Positions 41,711-50,629 of a DNA stretch of 64,000 bases are shown one piece after another (position 1 is the first letter of the stretch; the number at the start of each line of letters is the position of its first letter). The notes beneath the pieces were generated by a model. The model did no database searches. It worked only from the letters and a program-made list of their open reading frames with translations, and was not told the DNA's origin. This DNA is from SHVO01 sp041905525 (GTDB taxonomy: Bacteria > Pseudomonadota > Alphaproteobacteria > Rhodospirillales > Rhodospirillaceae). Made by a program: the position numbers and the translations under genes. The stretch covers positions 1 to 64,000 of the forward strand of contig JAYRKY010000008.1 in NCBI GenBank assembly GCA_041905525.1, given 5' to 3'.

Positions 41711-42436
41711 ATGCGCCTCACAGATTTTAAAGCCCTCAGCTTCGATTGCTACGGGACGCTGATCGATTGGGAGTCGGGCATGGTTGCCGCGCTCGCGCCG
41801 CTCACATCAAAGGTTAAGCCGGCGCTCACCCGGAACCAGATTCTCGAGGCCCACGCGCGACATGAGTCCGAGCAGCAACGTGTGACCCCTGGTAAGCTCT
41901 ATCGCGACTTGCTGCCCGTCGTTTACAAGCGCCTCGCCGAAGAGTGGGGTGTCCCGGCCTCTGTCGACGATTGTGAGGCTTACGGTCAGTCAGTGCGCAA
42001 CTGGCCCGCGTTCGCGGACTCGCCGGGTTCACTGCAGTATCTCAAGAAGTACTATAAGCTCATCATCCTCTCCAACGTCGACAATCGCACCTTCAGCCAC
42101 AGCAATGCGCGGCTCCAGGTCGAGTTCGATGCGATCTACAGCGCCGAGGACATTGGAACCTATAAGCCGGCCGATCAGAACTTCACCTACATGTTCGATC
42201 ACCTTCCCAACATCGGAATAAAGAAGAGCGAACTTCTTCATGTCGCGGAAAGTCTTTTCCACGACCACAAACCAGCCAACCGCCACGGCCTGGCAAACTG
42301 CTGGATCTATCGGCGCTACGAGCAGGAGGGCTTTGGCGCCACGATGGATCCCGGCGGGCGCCCCAAGGTCGACTTCCAGTTCCACTCGATGTCTGACCTA
42401 GTGAAGGCTCACCAGGAAACGCTCCGCCAGCAATAA
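41711..42436 (+). CDS. haloacid dehalogenase type II-like HAD hydrolase
   Basis: A 241-residue enzyme beginning at the ATG at 41711, preceded by GAAAAGGAT. Motif I is LSFDCYGTLIDWESG, with Asp nucleophile and the DCYGTL-type insert of L-2-haloacid dehalogenases. Motif II is IILSNVDNRTF. Motif III has Lys in YKPADQN. A late HVAESLFHDHKPANRHG fits motif IV. The cap region includes LEAHARHESEQQRVTPG. It may release halide from 2-haloacids or act as a general phosphatase. Neighbouring genes give no clear hint. Confidence 0.85.
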   Translation: MRLTDFKALSFDCYGTLIDWESGMVAALAPLTSKVKPALTRNQILEAHARHESEQQRVTPGKLYRDLLPVVYKRLAEEWGVPASVDDCEAYGQSVRNWPAFADSPGSLQYLKKYYKLIILSNVDNRTFSHSNARLQVEFDAIYSAEDIGTYKPADQNFTYMFDHLPNIGIKKSELLHVAESLFHDHKPANRHGLANCWIYRRYEQEGFGATMDPGGRPKVDFQFHSMSDLVKAHQETLRQQ

Positions 42437-42652
42437 TCGCGGCTGGACGTGCGCAGGCAGCGGCCGTCGTGGCCGCCGGCGCCGCGTTTTGGCCGACTTT
42501 ATTCCGCGGCACATCACCAAACTCGGCCGGATCACCGGGGAATTATCTCCCGGAGGACAGCCCGAAACCGGCATCGAATGCTTTTCCGGAGATTTTAGAC
42601 TCTGGGAAGCTGGCGCTTCGCGCAGCGGCATCGCCCTTTGGAGACCTTCCGC

Positions 42653-44119
42653 ATGGCCCCGCCCATTCTTCAATCTCCGGACTTGTTTGCCACCCGCGCT
42701 TTCATTGGCGGTACGTGGTGCGACGCAGCATCGGGAAAGACGCTCGTTGTCCAGAACCCCGCGACCGGGGACACCGTTGGCACCATTCCCGACTGCGATG
42801 GTGCCGACACACGCGACGCGATCGCCGCCGCCGCGGAAGCTTTTCGCAGTTGGCGAATGACGACTGCGGCCGAACGGGCCGCCGTCCTCGAGCGCTGGTA
42901 CGCGCTCATTCTGAAAAATGAATCCGATCTGGCCCGCATTATGACCGCCGAACAGGGTAAACCCCTTGCGGAAGCTGCCGGCGAGATTCGCTACGCGGCA
43001 ACCTTCGTGAAGTGGTTTGCCGAAGAGGCGAGGCGCATCGAGGGCAAGACGATTGCTTCGCCCGAGGTCAATCGCCGGATTCTTGTGACGATGGAGCCGG
43101 TGGGCGTGGCGGCAGCGATTACGCCGTGGAACTTTCCTGCGGCGATGATCACGCGCAAATGCGCCCCGGCCCTGGCCGCCGGGTGTTCTGTCGTCGTGAA
43201 ACCGTCGGAATTGACTCCGTTTACCGCCCTTGCGCTGGCCAGGCTGGCGGCGGACGCGGGCGTCCCCGCGGGCGTCTTTAATGTCGTCACGGGAATGCCG
43301 ACTGCCATTGGCGCGGAACTCACTTCAAATACGACCGTCAGAAAAATATCCTTCACCGGGTCGACACGCGTGGGCGCGCTCCTGATGCGCAATTCCGCCG
43401 ACACGATTAAGCGCCTTAGTCTCGAGTTGGGCGGCAATGCCCCGTTGATCGTGTTTGACGACGCCGACCTTGACGTCGCGGTCGCCAGCACGATGGCAAG
43501 CAAGTTCCGTAACGCCGGGCAGACCTGCGTTTGCGCCAACCGCATTTTTGTCCAGGCAGGTGTGTACGATGCCTTCGCCGCGCGGCTCGCGAAAGCCGTG
43601 TCCGCTTTTGTCGTCGGCGACGGCACGGCGCCGGGCGTGACGATCGGTCCTCTCATCAACAGGTCAGCAGTCGAGAAAGTGCACGCTCACGTCGAAGATG
43701 CTCTGAGTCTGGGAGCAACACGTTATGCAATGGCGGAGCACAAGAGCGACCCGGCCCGCTTCGTTGCGCCTGTCGTTTTGACGAATGCGAACCCGAAAAT
43801 GCGCCTTGCCCGTGAGGAAACGTTCGGCCCCGTCGCTCCGCTATTTAAGTTTACGCACGAGGACGAAGCGATCGAACTTGCGAACGCGACCGAATACGGC
43901 CTTGCCAGCTATTTCTATACCGAGAACGTCCACCGGGCATTCCGCGTGGCCGAAAAGCTCGAGGCCGGCATTGTCGCCCTGAATACAGGCGCCATTTCCA
44001 TGGAAATGGCGCCGTTCGGCGGCGTAAAACAGTCAGGGATTGGACGGGAAGGCGGCAGCGAGGGGATGGAGGAATATCAGTCGATGAAGACCTTCCATCT
44101 CGGCGGCTTGAAATCCTAA
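42653..44119 (+). CDS. gabD: succinate-semialdehyde dehydrogenase
   Basis: A 488-residue aldehyde dehydrogenase. I choose the ATG at 42653, with GGAGA 9 bases upstream. Motifs include the NAD(P)-binding ITPWNFPAAMITRKCAPALA and FTGSTRVGALL. The catalytic Glu lies in LELGGNAPLIVFDDAD and the catalytic Cys in AGQTCVCANRIFVQAG. A PFGGVKQSGIGREGG block is typical of GabD-type enzymes. It would oxidise succinate semialdehyde to succinate after GabT, feeding the TCA cycle. It is followed 18 bp later by the tartrate/malate dehydrogenase gene, probably as one transcript. Cofactor preference is not decided. Confidence 0.9.
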   Translation: MAPPILQSPDLFATRAFIGGTWCDAASGKTLVVQNPATGDTVGTIPDCDGADTRDAIAAAAEAFRSWRMTTAAERAAVLERWYALILKNESDLARIMTAEQGKPLAEAAGEIRYAATFVKWFAEEARRIEGKTIASPEVNRRILVTMEPVGVAAAITPWNFPAAMITRKCAPALAAGCSVVVKPSELTPFTALALARLAADAGVPAGVFNVVTGMPTAIGAELTSNTTVRKISFTGSTRVGALLMRNSADTIKRLSLELGGNAPLIVFDDADLDVAVASTMASKFRNAGQTCVCANRIFVQAGVYDAFAARLAKAVSAFVVGDGTAPGVTIGPLINRSAVEKVHAHVEDALSLGATRYAMAEHKSDPARFVAPVVLTNANPKMRLAREETFGPVAPLFKFTHEDEAIELANATEYGLASYFYTENVHRAFRVAEKLEAGIVALNTGAISMEMAPFGGVKQSGIGREGGSEGMEEYQSMKTFHLGGLKS

Positions 44120-44137
44120 CGAAACGGGAAGAGCACC

Positions 44138-45205
44138 ATGGCGCGCAGCTATTCGATCGCGGTGATACCCGGGGACGGAATCGGCAAGGAAGTCATGCCG
44201 GAAGGTATTCGTGTGCTTGAAAAAGCCGCGAAGCGCTTCGGCTTTAATCTGAAGCAGAAATGGCACGACTTCGCGTGCTGCGATTACTACGTCAAACACG
44301 GCGTCATGATGCCGCAGGACTGGAAAGAGCGGATCGGCGCGGTGGACGCTATCTTCTTCGGGGCCGTCGGATGGCCGGACACAGTCCCGGATCATATTTC
44401 TCTCGCGGACTCGCTTTTGAAGTTCCGCCGGGAATACGATCAGTATGTGAATCTGCGCCCGGTGCGGCTGATGCCCGGCGTGCCGTGCCCGTTGGCGGGA
44501 CGCGAGCCCGGCAGCATCGACTTCTGGGTGGTGCGCGAGAACACCGAAGGTGAATATAGCCCGGTCGGCGGGCGCATGTTCCGCGATACAGAGCGCGAGA
44601 TCGTGATTCAGGAAACGGTCATGACCCGCATCGGTATCGACCGGGTCCTGCGGTATGCCTTCGAACTCGCGGCGAAGCGACCCAAGAAACATCTTACCTC
44701 CGCCACAAAATCCAATGGCATCGGGATAACCATGCCGTATTGGGACGAACGGGTGGTTGCGATGGCGGAGAACTATCCGGGCGTAAGGTGGGACAAGTAC
44801 CACATCGATATTTTGACAGCGCAGTTTGTCCTAAATCCCGACCGTTTCGACGTCGTCGTGGCGTCGAATCTCTTTGGCGACATCCTCTCGGACTTGGGCC
44901 CCGCCTGTACCGGGACCATCGGCGTTGCGCCGTCCGGCAATATTAATCCGGAGCGCCGGTTCCCATCTCTTTTCGAGCCGGTCCATGGTTCCGCGCCGGA
45001 CATCGCCGGGCAGGGCATCGCTAATCCCGTCGGTCAGATTTGGTCGGCTGCCATGATGCTTGACCATCTGGGCGAGCACGAAGCCGCGGCAGCGATCCTC
45101 GCGGCGGTCGAAAAGACACTCGGCGTTCCCGCCTTCCGTACCCGCGACCTGAAGGGCCCGGCGTCGACCGAGGCGTGCGGAAAAGCCGTCGCGGACGCCG
45201 TTTAG
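44138..45205 (+). CDS. tartrate dehydrogenase/D-malate dehydrogenase
   Basis: A 355-residue member of the isocitrate/isopropylmalate dehydrogenase family. Key parts are IAVIPGDGIGKEVMPEG, the Arg-rich LRPVRLMPGV, IDFWVVRENTEGEY, the TSATKSNGIG loop and NLFGDILSDLGPACTG with metal-binding Asp. The WVVRENTEGEY sequence and early YDQYVNLRPVRL fit TtuC/DmlA-type enzymes, which oxidise D-malate or tartrate. It lies directly after gabD. Lrp regulation is possible because an AsnC-type gene follows. Confidence 0.85.
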   Translation: MARSYSIAVIPGDGIGKEVMPEGIRVLEKAAKRFGFNLKQKWHDFACCDYYVKHGVMMPQDWKERIGAVDAIFFGAVGWPDTVPDHISLADSLLKFRREYDQYVNLRPVRLMPGVPCPLAGREPGSIDFWVVRENTEGEYSPVGGRMFRDTEREIVIQETVMTRIGIDRVLRYAFELAAKRPKKHLTSATKSNGIGITMPYWDERVVAMAENYPGVRWDKYHIDILTAQFVLNPDRFDVVVASNLFGDILSDLGPACTGTIGVAPSGNINPERRFPSLFEPVHGSAPDIAGQGIANPVGQIWSAAMMLDHLGEHEAAAAILAAVEKTLGVPAFRTRDLKGPASTEACGKAVADAV

Positions 45206-45279
45206 CGGCGCCGTGAAATACGCTAAGCTTGCCCCGCGATGTTAGGTTTATCGGGGCATTCGCTCGGGGCGCTGTTCAG

Positions 45280-45780
45280 ATGATTCCAAGTCCGAAGCTC
45301 GACCGGATCGATCTCAAGATCCTTGCGGAATTGCAGCGGTCGGGGCGCATGACGAATGTCGAACTTGCGGCCGCCGTATCGCTCTCGCCAAGTCCGTGTC
45401 TCACGCGGGTCAAGCGGCTGGAGAGCGCCGGCTACATCAACGGTTATAGCGCGCTCATCAACCTGAACAAGCTCGGCGAGTTCCTGATCGTCTTTACGGA
45501 GGTGACCCTGTCGGAGCATCGCAGCGGCGACTTTTCGAGGTTCGAGCAGCGCGTGCGAAAGATCGACGAAGTCATCGAATGTCATTTGGTGAGCGGCGGC
45601 TACGACTATCTTCTAAAGTTCATCACCCGCGGCGTTGTGCACTACCAATCGATCATCGAGGGAATGCTCGAAGGCGGCTTCGGCATCGAGAAATACTTCA
45701 GCTACGTCGTAATCAAGTCACCCTTCATCAAACATCACCAGCCGATCCAAGGTCTCTTTGGCGAGCCTGAGCCGCTCTGA
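45280..45780 (+). CDS. Lrp/AsnC-family transcriptional regulator
   Basis: A 166-residue regulator. The ATG at 45280 is preferred because it places KLDRIDLKILAELQRSGRMT at the expected N-terminus. The HTH lies at residues 20-45 (NVELAAAVSLSPSPCLTRVK). The RAM domain follows, with the ligand-binding region VIECHLVSGGYDYLLKF. Such proteins control amino-acid transport and catabolism in response to an amino acid. Its stop abuts that of the convergent permease at 45781, and it lies after the GABA genes, so its targets are probably these. Confidence 0.9.
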   Translation: MIPSPKLDRIDLKILAELQRSGRMTNVELAAAVSLSPSPCLTRVKRLESAGYINGYSALINLNKLGEFLIVFTEVTLSEHRSGDFSRFEQRVRKIDEVIECHLVSGGYDYLLKFITRGVVHYQSIIEGMLEGGFGIEKYFSYVVIKSPFIKHHQPIQGLFGEPEPL

Positions 45781-47187
45781 TTACGCGGCGGATTTCGGCT
45801 TCACGAAGACGCCACGGATCACGTAGCCCGCCAACCCGATCACATTCCAGATAAGGAAGAACTTCTGGGTGTTGGTCGGCAGACTCCACATCAGGTAAAG
45901 GCAGCCCAGGATCGCCACGGGCGCGACCAGCCAAACCGCGGGCGTGCGGAAAACACGCGCGCGCCCAGGTTCGCGTTGACGCATGACGAGAACGCATACG
46001 CCTACCGCAATGAATGCGGCCAAGGTTCCCGCATTGGCAAGCGCCGCAATCTCATCCAACGGAATCAAACCGGCCAGAACAGCCACGATCACCGCTGTCA
46101 GGGCTGTGATCCGGATGGGCGTCCCTGTTTTCGCATTCACGACCGCCAGACTTGATGGAAGCAGGCCATCACGCGCCATCACGAAAAAGATGCGGCTCTG
46201 TCCGTACAGAAACGCCAGGATGACGGTGGGAAGCGCAATAACGGCGGCCGCACCCCCGGCGGCCGCGGCCGCGCCTTGACCGAGTTCGCGCATGATGAGC
46301 GCGAGCGGTTCCGGGCTATTGGCGAAAGCCGTGAACGGTGTCGATCCCACCGCCGCCGCGGCGACGCAGATATAAAGCAGCGTGCACGCGATCATCGAAC
46401 CCACAATGCCGATGGGCAAATCGCGTTCAGGCCTCTTGGCTTCCTCTGCCGCTGTCGAAATCGCATCGAAGCCGTAATACGCGAAGAAGATGATCGCAGC
46501 GGCGGCCATCACCCCACGTTGCACGCCGTCGACTTCATGTTTTGCGAATCCATAAGGCATGAACGGCTCGAAATGCGAAAAATCGAAGTGGGGCAGGGCG
46601 ACCAAAATGAACACGAGCAGTGCCGCCAATTTGATGACGACAAGGATCGCATTCAAAGTTGCGCTTTCGCGGGTTCCGGCCATCAGGAGGCCGCCAACGC
46701 ACGCGATAATGAAGACAGCCGGGACATTGACGATCCCGCCGGCATGCGGCCCCGCGGTCATCGCAAGGGGCAGCACAATGTCGAGTGATTTGAGAAACCC
46801 GACGGCGTAGCCCGACCATCCGACCGCGACAGCGCTGACCACAAGGGAGTATTCAAGAATCAGACACCAGCCGACCACCCAGGCCAGGATCTCGCCAAGG
46901 ACGACATAGCTGTAGGTGTACGCGCTTCCGGAGGCGGGAATCATGGTCGAGACCTCTGCGTAGCACAGGGCGGCGCACGCGCAGATGATACCGGCCGCCA
47001 CGAACGAGAGAAGGACGCCAGGTCCGGCGAGGTTCGCGCCCACGCCGATCAACGTATAAATCCCCGTTCCGACGATCGCGCCCACGCCCAGGGCGACGAG
47101 ATGCCACCAGGACAGTGTGCGCGCTAGGCGGTGATGACCGGCGACTTCTTCCTGGCCGATTTCCTTGCGGTGCATCCAGTTGGCCAT
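45781..47187 (-). CDS. APC-family amino-acid permease
   Basis: A 468-residue permease with about 12 membrane segments. The first is SWWHLVALGVGAIVGTGIYT, with the APC GAIVGTGIY motif. ALCYAEVSTMIPASGSAYTY is the second conserved block, and the C-terminal part has VPVAILGCLYLMWS-like helices. Length and motifs match cationic amino-acid transporter-type APC proteins. A role in GABA, polyamine or amino-acid uptake is plausible from the neighbours. Its stop codon meets that of the Lrp gene. The 5' region is divergent from the cytochrome c gene. Confidence 0.9.
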   Translation of the reverse strand: MANWMHRKEIGQEEVAGHHRLARTLSWWHLVALGVGAIVGTGIYTLIGVGANLAGPGVLLSFVAAGIICACAALCYAEVSTMIPASGSAYTYSYVVLGEILAWVVGWCLILEYSLVVSAVAVGWSGYAVGFLKSLDIVLPLAMTAGPHAGGIVNVPAVFIIACVGGLLMAGTRESATLNAILVVIKLAALLVFILVALPHFDFSHFEPFMPYGFAKHEVDGVQRGVMAAAAIIFFAYYGFDAISTAAEEAKRPERDLPIGIVGSMIACTLLYICVAAAAVGSTPFTAFANSPEPLALIMRELGQGAAAAAGGAAAVIALPTVILAFLYGQSRIFFVMARDGLLPSSLAVVNAKTGTPIRITALTAVIVAVLAGLIPLDEIAALANAGTLAAFIAVGVCVLVMRQREPGRARVFRTPAVWLVAPVAILGCLYLMWSLPTNTQKFFLIWNVIGLAGYVIRGVFVKPKSAA

Positions 47188-47544
47188 CTACGCATCCCCC
47201 AATTTCTCAAGAACCTACGGCGGCTTGGCTCGGTGGTGTCCTCTATCGTCCCGCTCACCCTTCCTCGTCCTTTTGCCGAGTCCGGAAGTCGAAATAGATC
47301 GGAAATCTGAGTGTGGCGGGAACGCATGCCCCATCATGCCGACCCCTAGCCCCAGACGATAGGTGGGGCCTAACGGCGTTTTCTTCTTTTTTGACCGCCT
47401 CCTGGCGGGCTGGGAGCCCTTTTCCGGGAACCGTAGCGCAGTTACTGCCGCGGGGGGCGGACAAGAGGGCGCTATTCTCCTTGACCCAAGTCAACGAGGT
47501 TTTTAGTCCTTACCTTATGGTCGAGGCCTTTAAGGAGATGGCAA
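47188..47544. other. divergent region between permease and cytochrome c
   Basis: 357 bp without a credible gene. A FixK/FNR-type box lies at 47481-47494, close to the cytochrome start. A pyrimidine-rich stretch occurs near 47380-47400. Confidence 0.7.
47481..47494. promoter_or_regulatory. FixK/FNR-type box upstream of cytochrome c
   Basis: TTGACCCAAGTCAA fits the TTGAY-N4-RTCAA palindrome of FNR/FixK proteins. Its centre lies about 57 nt before the start codon. Confidence 0.65.
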
Positions 47545-47904
47545 ATGTTCAATCTTGGCTCGAACTCGCTGGTGCGCAGCGTCGTCGTCGGCGTGCTCGC
47601 TTTATTTAGTGCAATCGGAATGTGCGCTCCCAGCGCCTTCGCTCAATCCGGCGACGCGGCTCTCGGGAAGAAGGTCACCGACTTTAGCTGCAAGAACTGT
47701 CATGATGTCTCCGGCAGCGAGACACCGAAGAATCCGCCCGGTGGCGCGCCATCCTTCTTCGAAGTGGCACAGAAGCCGGAGACCACGGAGAAGTCGCTCC
47801 ATAAATTCCTCACCCTGCCGCACGGCCGCATGATCAACGTCCTTCTCACCGGAAAGGAAGTCGACAACGCGGTGGCCTACATTCTGAGCATGAAGCGCAA
47901 ATAG
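47545..47904 (+). CDS. small exported c-type cytochrome
   Basis: A 119-residue protein with a GGAGATG context before the ATG. The signal peptide is LVRSVVVGVLALFSAIGMCA, cleaved after AFAQ. The haem motif CKNCH is at residues 49-53, and the axial Met is probably in PHGRMINVLLTG. The tail is AVAYILSMKRK, as in class I cytochromes. It should carry electrons in the periplasm, perhaps to a terminal oxidase under low oxygen as the upstream FixK-type box suggests. It stands alone. Confidence 0.88.
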   Translation: MFNLGSNSLVRSVVVGVLALFSAIGMCAPSAFAQSGDAALGKKVTDFSCKNCHDVSGSETPKNPPGGAPSFFEVAQKPETTEKSLHKFLTLPHGRMINVLLTGKEVDNAVAYILSMKRK

Positions 47905-48048
47905 CCGGTTCTGACCATCCAGCCGGCACGCGCCGGCGTGACAGCCGTCGGGATTGCTGCCAAAATTACGCGCGCCGACCAGAAGGCGATGGTGGGCGCT
48001 CGTGCGTCGTTGTGCGATGCTCGAATTCTTTCTGCAAGGTGAGGCCAA

Positions 48049-48396
48049 ATGCAGTTCAATCGTCTAGAGCCGGACTTCGCGGTCAGTGGTCAGATTGCAG
48101 TTGCCGACGTCGCCGGGATCGCGGCCGAAGGATTTAAGGCTCTTGTGAATAATCGCCCCGATGGCGAAGCGCCCGACCAGCCGACTTCCCAGGAGATTGG
48201 GTCGGAAGCCGCGCGTCATGGACTCTTGTACCGTTACATTCCGATTCAGCCGGGCCAGATGACTGAGGACTCCGCACGCGGTTTGCTTGAAGTTATCCGT
48301 AGCGCCGGCGGTCCGACGTTCGCCTACTGCCGCAGCGGTGCACGCTCCACCAATCTCTATAAGGCTGCACAGCAGATTGCCGGCGCGCGCGAGTAG
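48049..48396 (+). CDS. DUF442/TIGR01244-type sulfurtransferase-like protein
   Basis: A 115-residue protein. The pattern is VSGQIAVADVAGIAAEGFKA, LVNNRPDGEAPDQPTS, YRYIPIQPGQMTED and PTFAYCRSGARSTNLY. The CRSGARS loop matches the phosphatase-like P-loop of the DUF442 family. This family occurs beside beta-lactamase-like hydrolases and is thought to handle sulfur. It lies in the block of FixK-boxed genes but has no box of its own. The Cys in the loop is intact. Confidence 0.85.
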   Translation: MQFNRLEPDFAVSGQIAVADVAGIAAEGFKALVNNRPDGEAPDQPTSQEIGSEAARHGLLYRYIPIQPGQMTEDSARGLLEVIRSAGGPTFAYCRSGARSTNLYKAAQQIAGARE

Positions 48397-48456
48397 GCCC
48401 TATTGCGCAGAGTTCGCGGTTCACGCGGCTGAACCTCGCCATACGTTGCCGATGTG

Positions 48457-48470
48457 TTGACGTAAATCAA
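48457..48470. promoter_or_regulatory. FixK/FNR-type box upstream of host-attachment gene
   Basis: TTGACGTAAATCAA fits the FNR/FixK palindrome. Its centre lies about 62 nt before the start codon at 48526. Confidence 0.65.
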
Positions 48471-48525
48471 CGAACGTTCTGGCTTCCAGTGCTTAGCTTT
48501 ATGAAGCAGGCAGAAGGAAGTTTGA

Positions 48526-48966
48526 ATGTCTATGCATTCCAAGACGACATGGGTTCTCGTGGGCGACGGCGACTCGGCGCAGTTCTATAACCTCCACGCC
48601 ATACCGCTCCGCCTCTCGAAAGTTGCCGCCGGGACCATGAAAGCTTCCCGGGGGTTGGCGCACCAGCCCGCTCATATGCCGGAAACGCGCCACATCGCAC
48701 ATACCGGCAACCATCATGGCGATCACCAGAAACACGAGGACGTATTTGTGGAGCGGATCGCCGAGACGCTTGGCGTCGCCGCGCGCGAAGGCGAGTTCGA
48801 CGAAGTGGTTGTCGTCCTTCCGCCGAAAGCGCTGGCGCATTTCCGGAAGATCGTCGGCCAGGACGTGCAGAAGCGCCTCAAGAAGGAGATTTGCGGCGAC
48901 TGGACACACTTGACGCTGCCCGATCTCGAAGCTCACATCGCGCGCGAGATTCCAGTCACAGTCTAA
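48526..48966 (+). CDS. host attachment family protein
   Basis: A 146-residue soluble protein. The start follows AGAAGGAAG. The blocks TWVLVGDGDSAQFYNL, a His-rich HIAHTGNHHGDHQKHEDVF, FVERIAETLGVAAREGEFDE and VVVLPPKALAHFRKIVGQ match the host-attachment family, first linked to Agrobacterium surface attachment. Family function is unsettled; the fold resembles eRF1/Pelota-type domains in related families. The upstream FixK-type box suggests induction at low oxygen. It lies beside the L,D-transpeptidase with convergent orientation. Confidence 0.85.
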   Translation: MSMHSKTTWVLVGDGDSAQFYNLHAIPLRLSKVAAGTMKASRGLAHQPAHMPETRHIAHTGNHHGDHQKHEDVFVERIAETLGVAAREGEFDEVVVVLPPKALAHFRKIVGQDVQKRLKKEICGDWTHLTLPDLEAHIAREIPVTV

Positions 48967-48977
48967 GAGGCGTTCTC

Positions 48978-50483
48978 TTACGGCATCTCCAGAGCGGTTC
49001 GCATCGCTTTATCCCGGCCGTAGATGTCGGGCCGGAAGTTGACGGCGCCGTCTTCGTCCACGAAAGCGGTGAAATAAAGCAAGAAAACCGGCAGGGGTTG
49101 TTTGAGCGGCACACGCCGCGTGCGGCCCTCTTCCAATGCCTGCGCAAGATCGGTCGTCAACCAGATTGAAGGATCGCCAATCAGGTGTGTGGCGAGGTCG
49201 CGGGCGCAATCCACGCGGACGCACCCATGACTTAACGCGCGTTCGTTCTGCGCAAACAGCGAACGGTTCGGCGTGTCGTGAAGATAGACGTCGAATTCAT
49301 TTGGCATTTCGAATTTGACCAGCCCGAGCGCATTTTCCGGCCCGGGACGCTGCCGAAGCTGGAAGGGGAAACGGCTGCGGGATAGGCCGTTCCAGTCGAC
49401 GGTTTGCCCGAAGGGATCGTCCTCGCGTCCGACAATTTCAATGCTGTTTCGCTGAAGGTAGAGCGGATCTCGTTTGAGCTTCGGGAGGATTTCCTTGGTG
49501 GCGATGGAATAAGGGACCGTCCAGGGAGGATTAAACGTGACCGCTGTGATTGTCGCGGCGGTGACGGGAGTCGGGTGCGCGGGATCACCGGTGATGACCC
49601 GCGTGGAAAACGTTTTCTGATTACCTGAGATCACGTCGAGTGCGGCTGCCGCGGCATTCACCACCACATAGTGCTCGGGCCAGGTGCGCGGAAGCAGTCT
49701 CCAATAAGCAAGATTGGCGGCGATTTGCTCCATACGCGCGCGCGGCGAGATATTAAGCTGGGCAAGCGTCGCCGGACCGATGCGCCCGTCACTGCCAAGA
49801 CCATGACGCTCTTGAAAGCGCTTGACGGACTTCGCGAGGTCTTCGGAGGAGGCGCCGGCTTCGGAAAGATCTCCCAGAGTGACAAGACGTGACTTGATCT
49901 CGGTCATTCTCGCGTCGTCGATTTCCACGGTGCGGGCGCCGGACATCGGTATCGGCGGCCAGGGTTGAGACGCCAAGGCCGTGTAGCGTCCGTACGCCGC
50001 GAGCAAGCTTGTGTACGCGGGCGTGGACGGGCGCAAGGTAGTGAAAAACGTAGCGAGCGTTTTGGCGCGCACAGCGGCAGCGGCTGCAGTGACGATGTCC
50101 CCTTCTGGTACTGGGATATGCCAGCCCGGTATCAATTTTGTGATCTTTGGATCGCCTGCCATTCCACGGGCCGCGCGCAGGAATGTCCGTGTCGCCAGAA
50201 CGTCACCAGCGAGGCCTTTCGGGGTGAAGAGAGTGTCCGCGTCCACCGCGCGATAGCCGTCTGACTCCAGGTTCTTCAGCGCTTGACGGAGCGCCGCTTG
50301 AGAGGAGGCGTCATTCCACAGAGCGGCGTTCCCGGCCGACGAATAGAGAGCGTTCAGCTCGTGGAGTTCCTCGTCTGAGCGCGCTGCTGCTTGGACTGCG
50401 CTCTCGAGACCCGCCTCCGCCGCAAGCCCGGGCGAAGAAAGAGTACATAACAACGCAACACAAATCGCGAACCGTTGGCGCAC
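48978..50483 (-). CDS. L,D-transpeptidase (YcbB-like)
   Basis: A 501-residue exported enzyme. I choose the GTG at 50483, after AGAGGA, because it starts a signal peptide (QRFAICVALLCTLSSPGLAA). An upstream open frame has no such start. A scaffold domain is followed by a peptidoglycan-binding motif (SVKRFQERHGLGSDGRIG) and the YkuD domain. The catalytic Cys lies in ALSHGCVRVDCA, with His and Arg in the same block. Such enzymes cross-link peptidoglycan stem peptides. Its start is 81 bp from the FixK-type box at 50564, which it shares with the divergent CBS gene. Confidence 0.88.
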   Translation of the reverse strand: MRQRFAICVALLCTLSSPGLAAEAGLESAVQAAARSDEELHELNALYSSAGNAALWNDASSQAALRQALKNLESDGYRAVDADTLFTPKGLAGDVLATRTFLRAARGMAGDPKITKLIPGWHIPVPEGDIVTAAAAAVRAKTLATFFTTLRPSTPAYTSLLAAYGRYTALASQPWPPIPMSGARTVEIDDARMTEIKSRLVTLGDLSEAGASSEDLAKSVKRFQERHGLGSDGRIGPATLAQLNISPRARMEQIAANLAYWRLLPRTWPEHYVVVNAAAAALDVISGNQKTFSTRVITGDPAHPTPVTAATITAVTFNPPWTVPYSIATKEILPKLKRDPLYLQRNSIEIVGREDDPFGQTVDWNGLSRSRFPFQLRQRPGPENALGLVKFEMPNEFDVYLHDTPNRSLFAQNERALSHGCVRVDCARDLATHLIGDPSIWLTTDLAQALEEGRTRRVPLKQPLPVFLLYFTAFVDEDGAVNFRPDIYGRDKAMRTALEMP

Positions 50484-50563
50484 CGTGCATCCTCTGAGCG
50501 GCCCTCTGGCCAAATGTGCTTTCGTTCTCTTTAGTCCTATATCATGCCCGTAAACCGCGACTG

Positions 50564-50577
50564 TTGACCACAATCAA
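50564..50577. promoter_or_regulatory. FixK/FNR-type box between L,D-transpeptidase and CBS gene
   Basis: TTGACCACAATCAA fits the FNR/FixK palindrome. Its centre is about 60 nt before the CBS-gene start and 87 nt before the divergent transpeptidase start. Confidence 0.65.
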
Positions 50578-50629
50578 CGCAGCCCCGAGGCCGCCGTCTC
50601 ATCATTGAACATCAAAGGAGAACGGCGCG

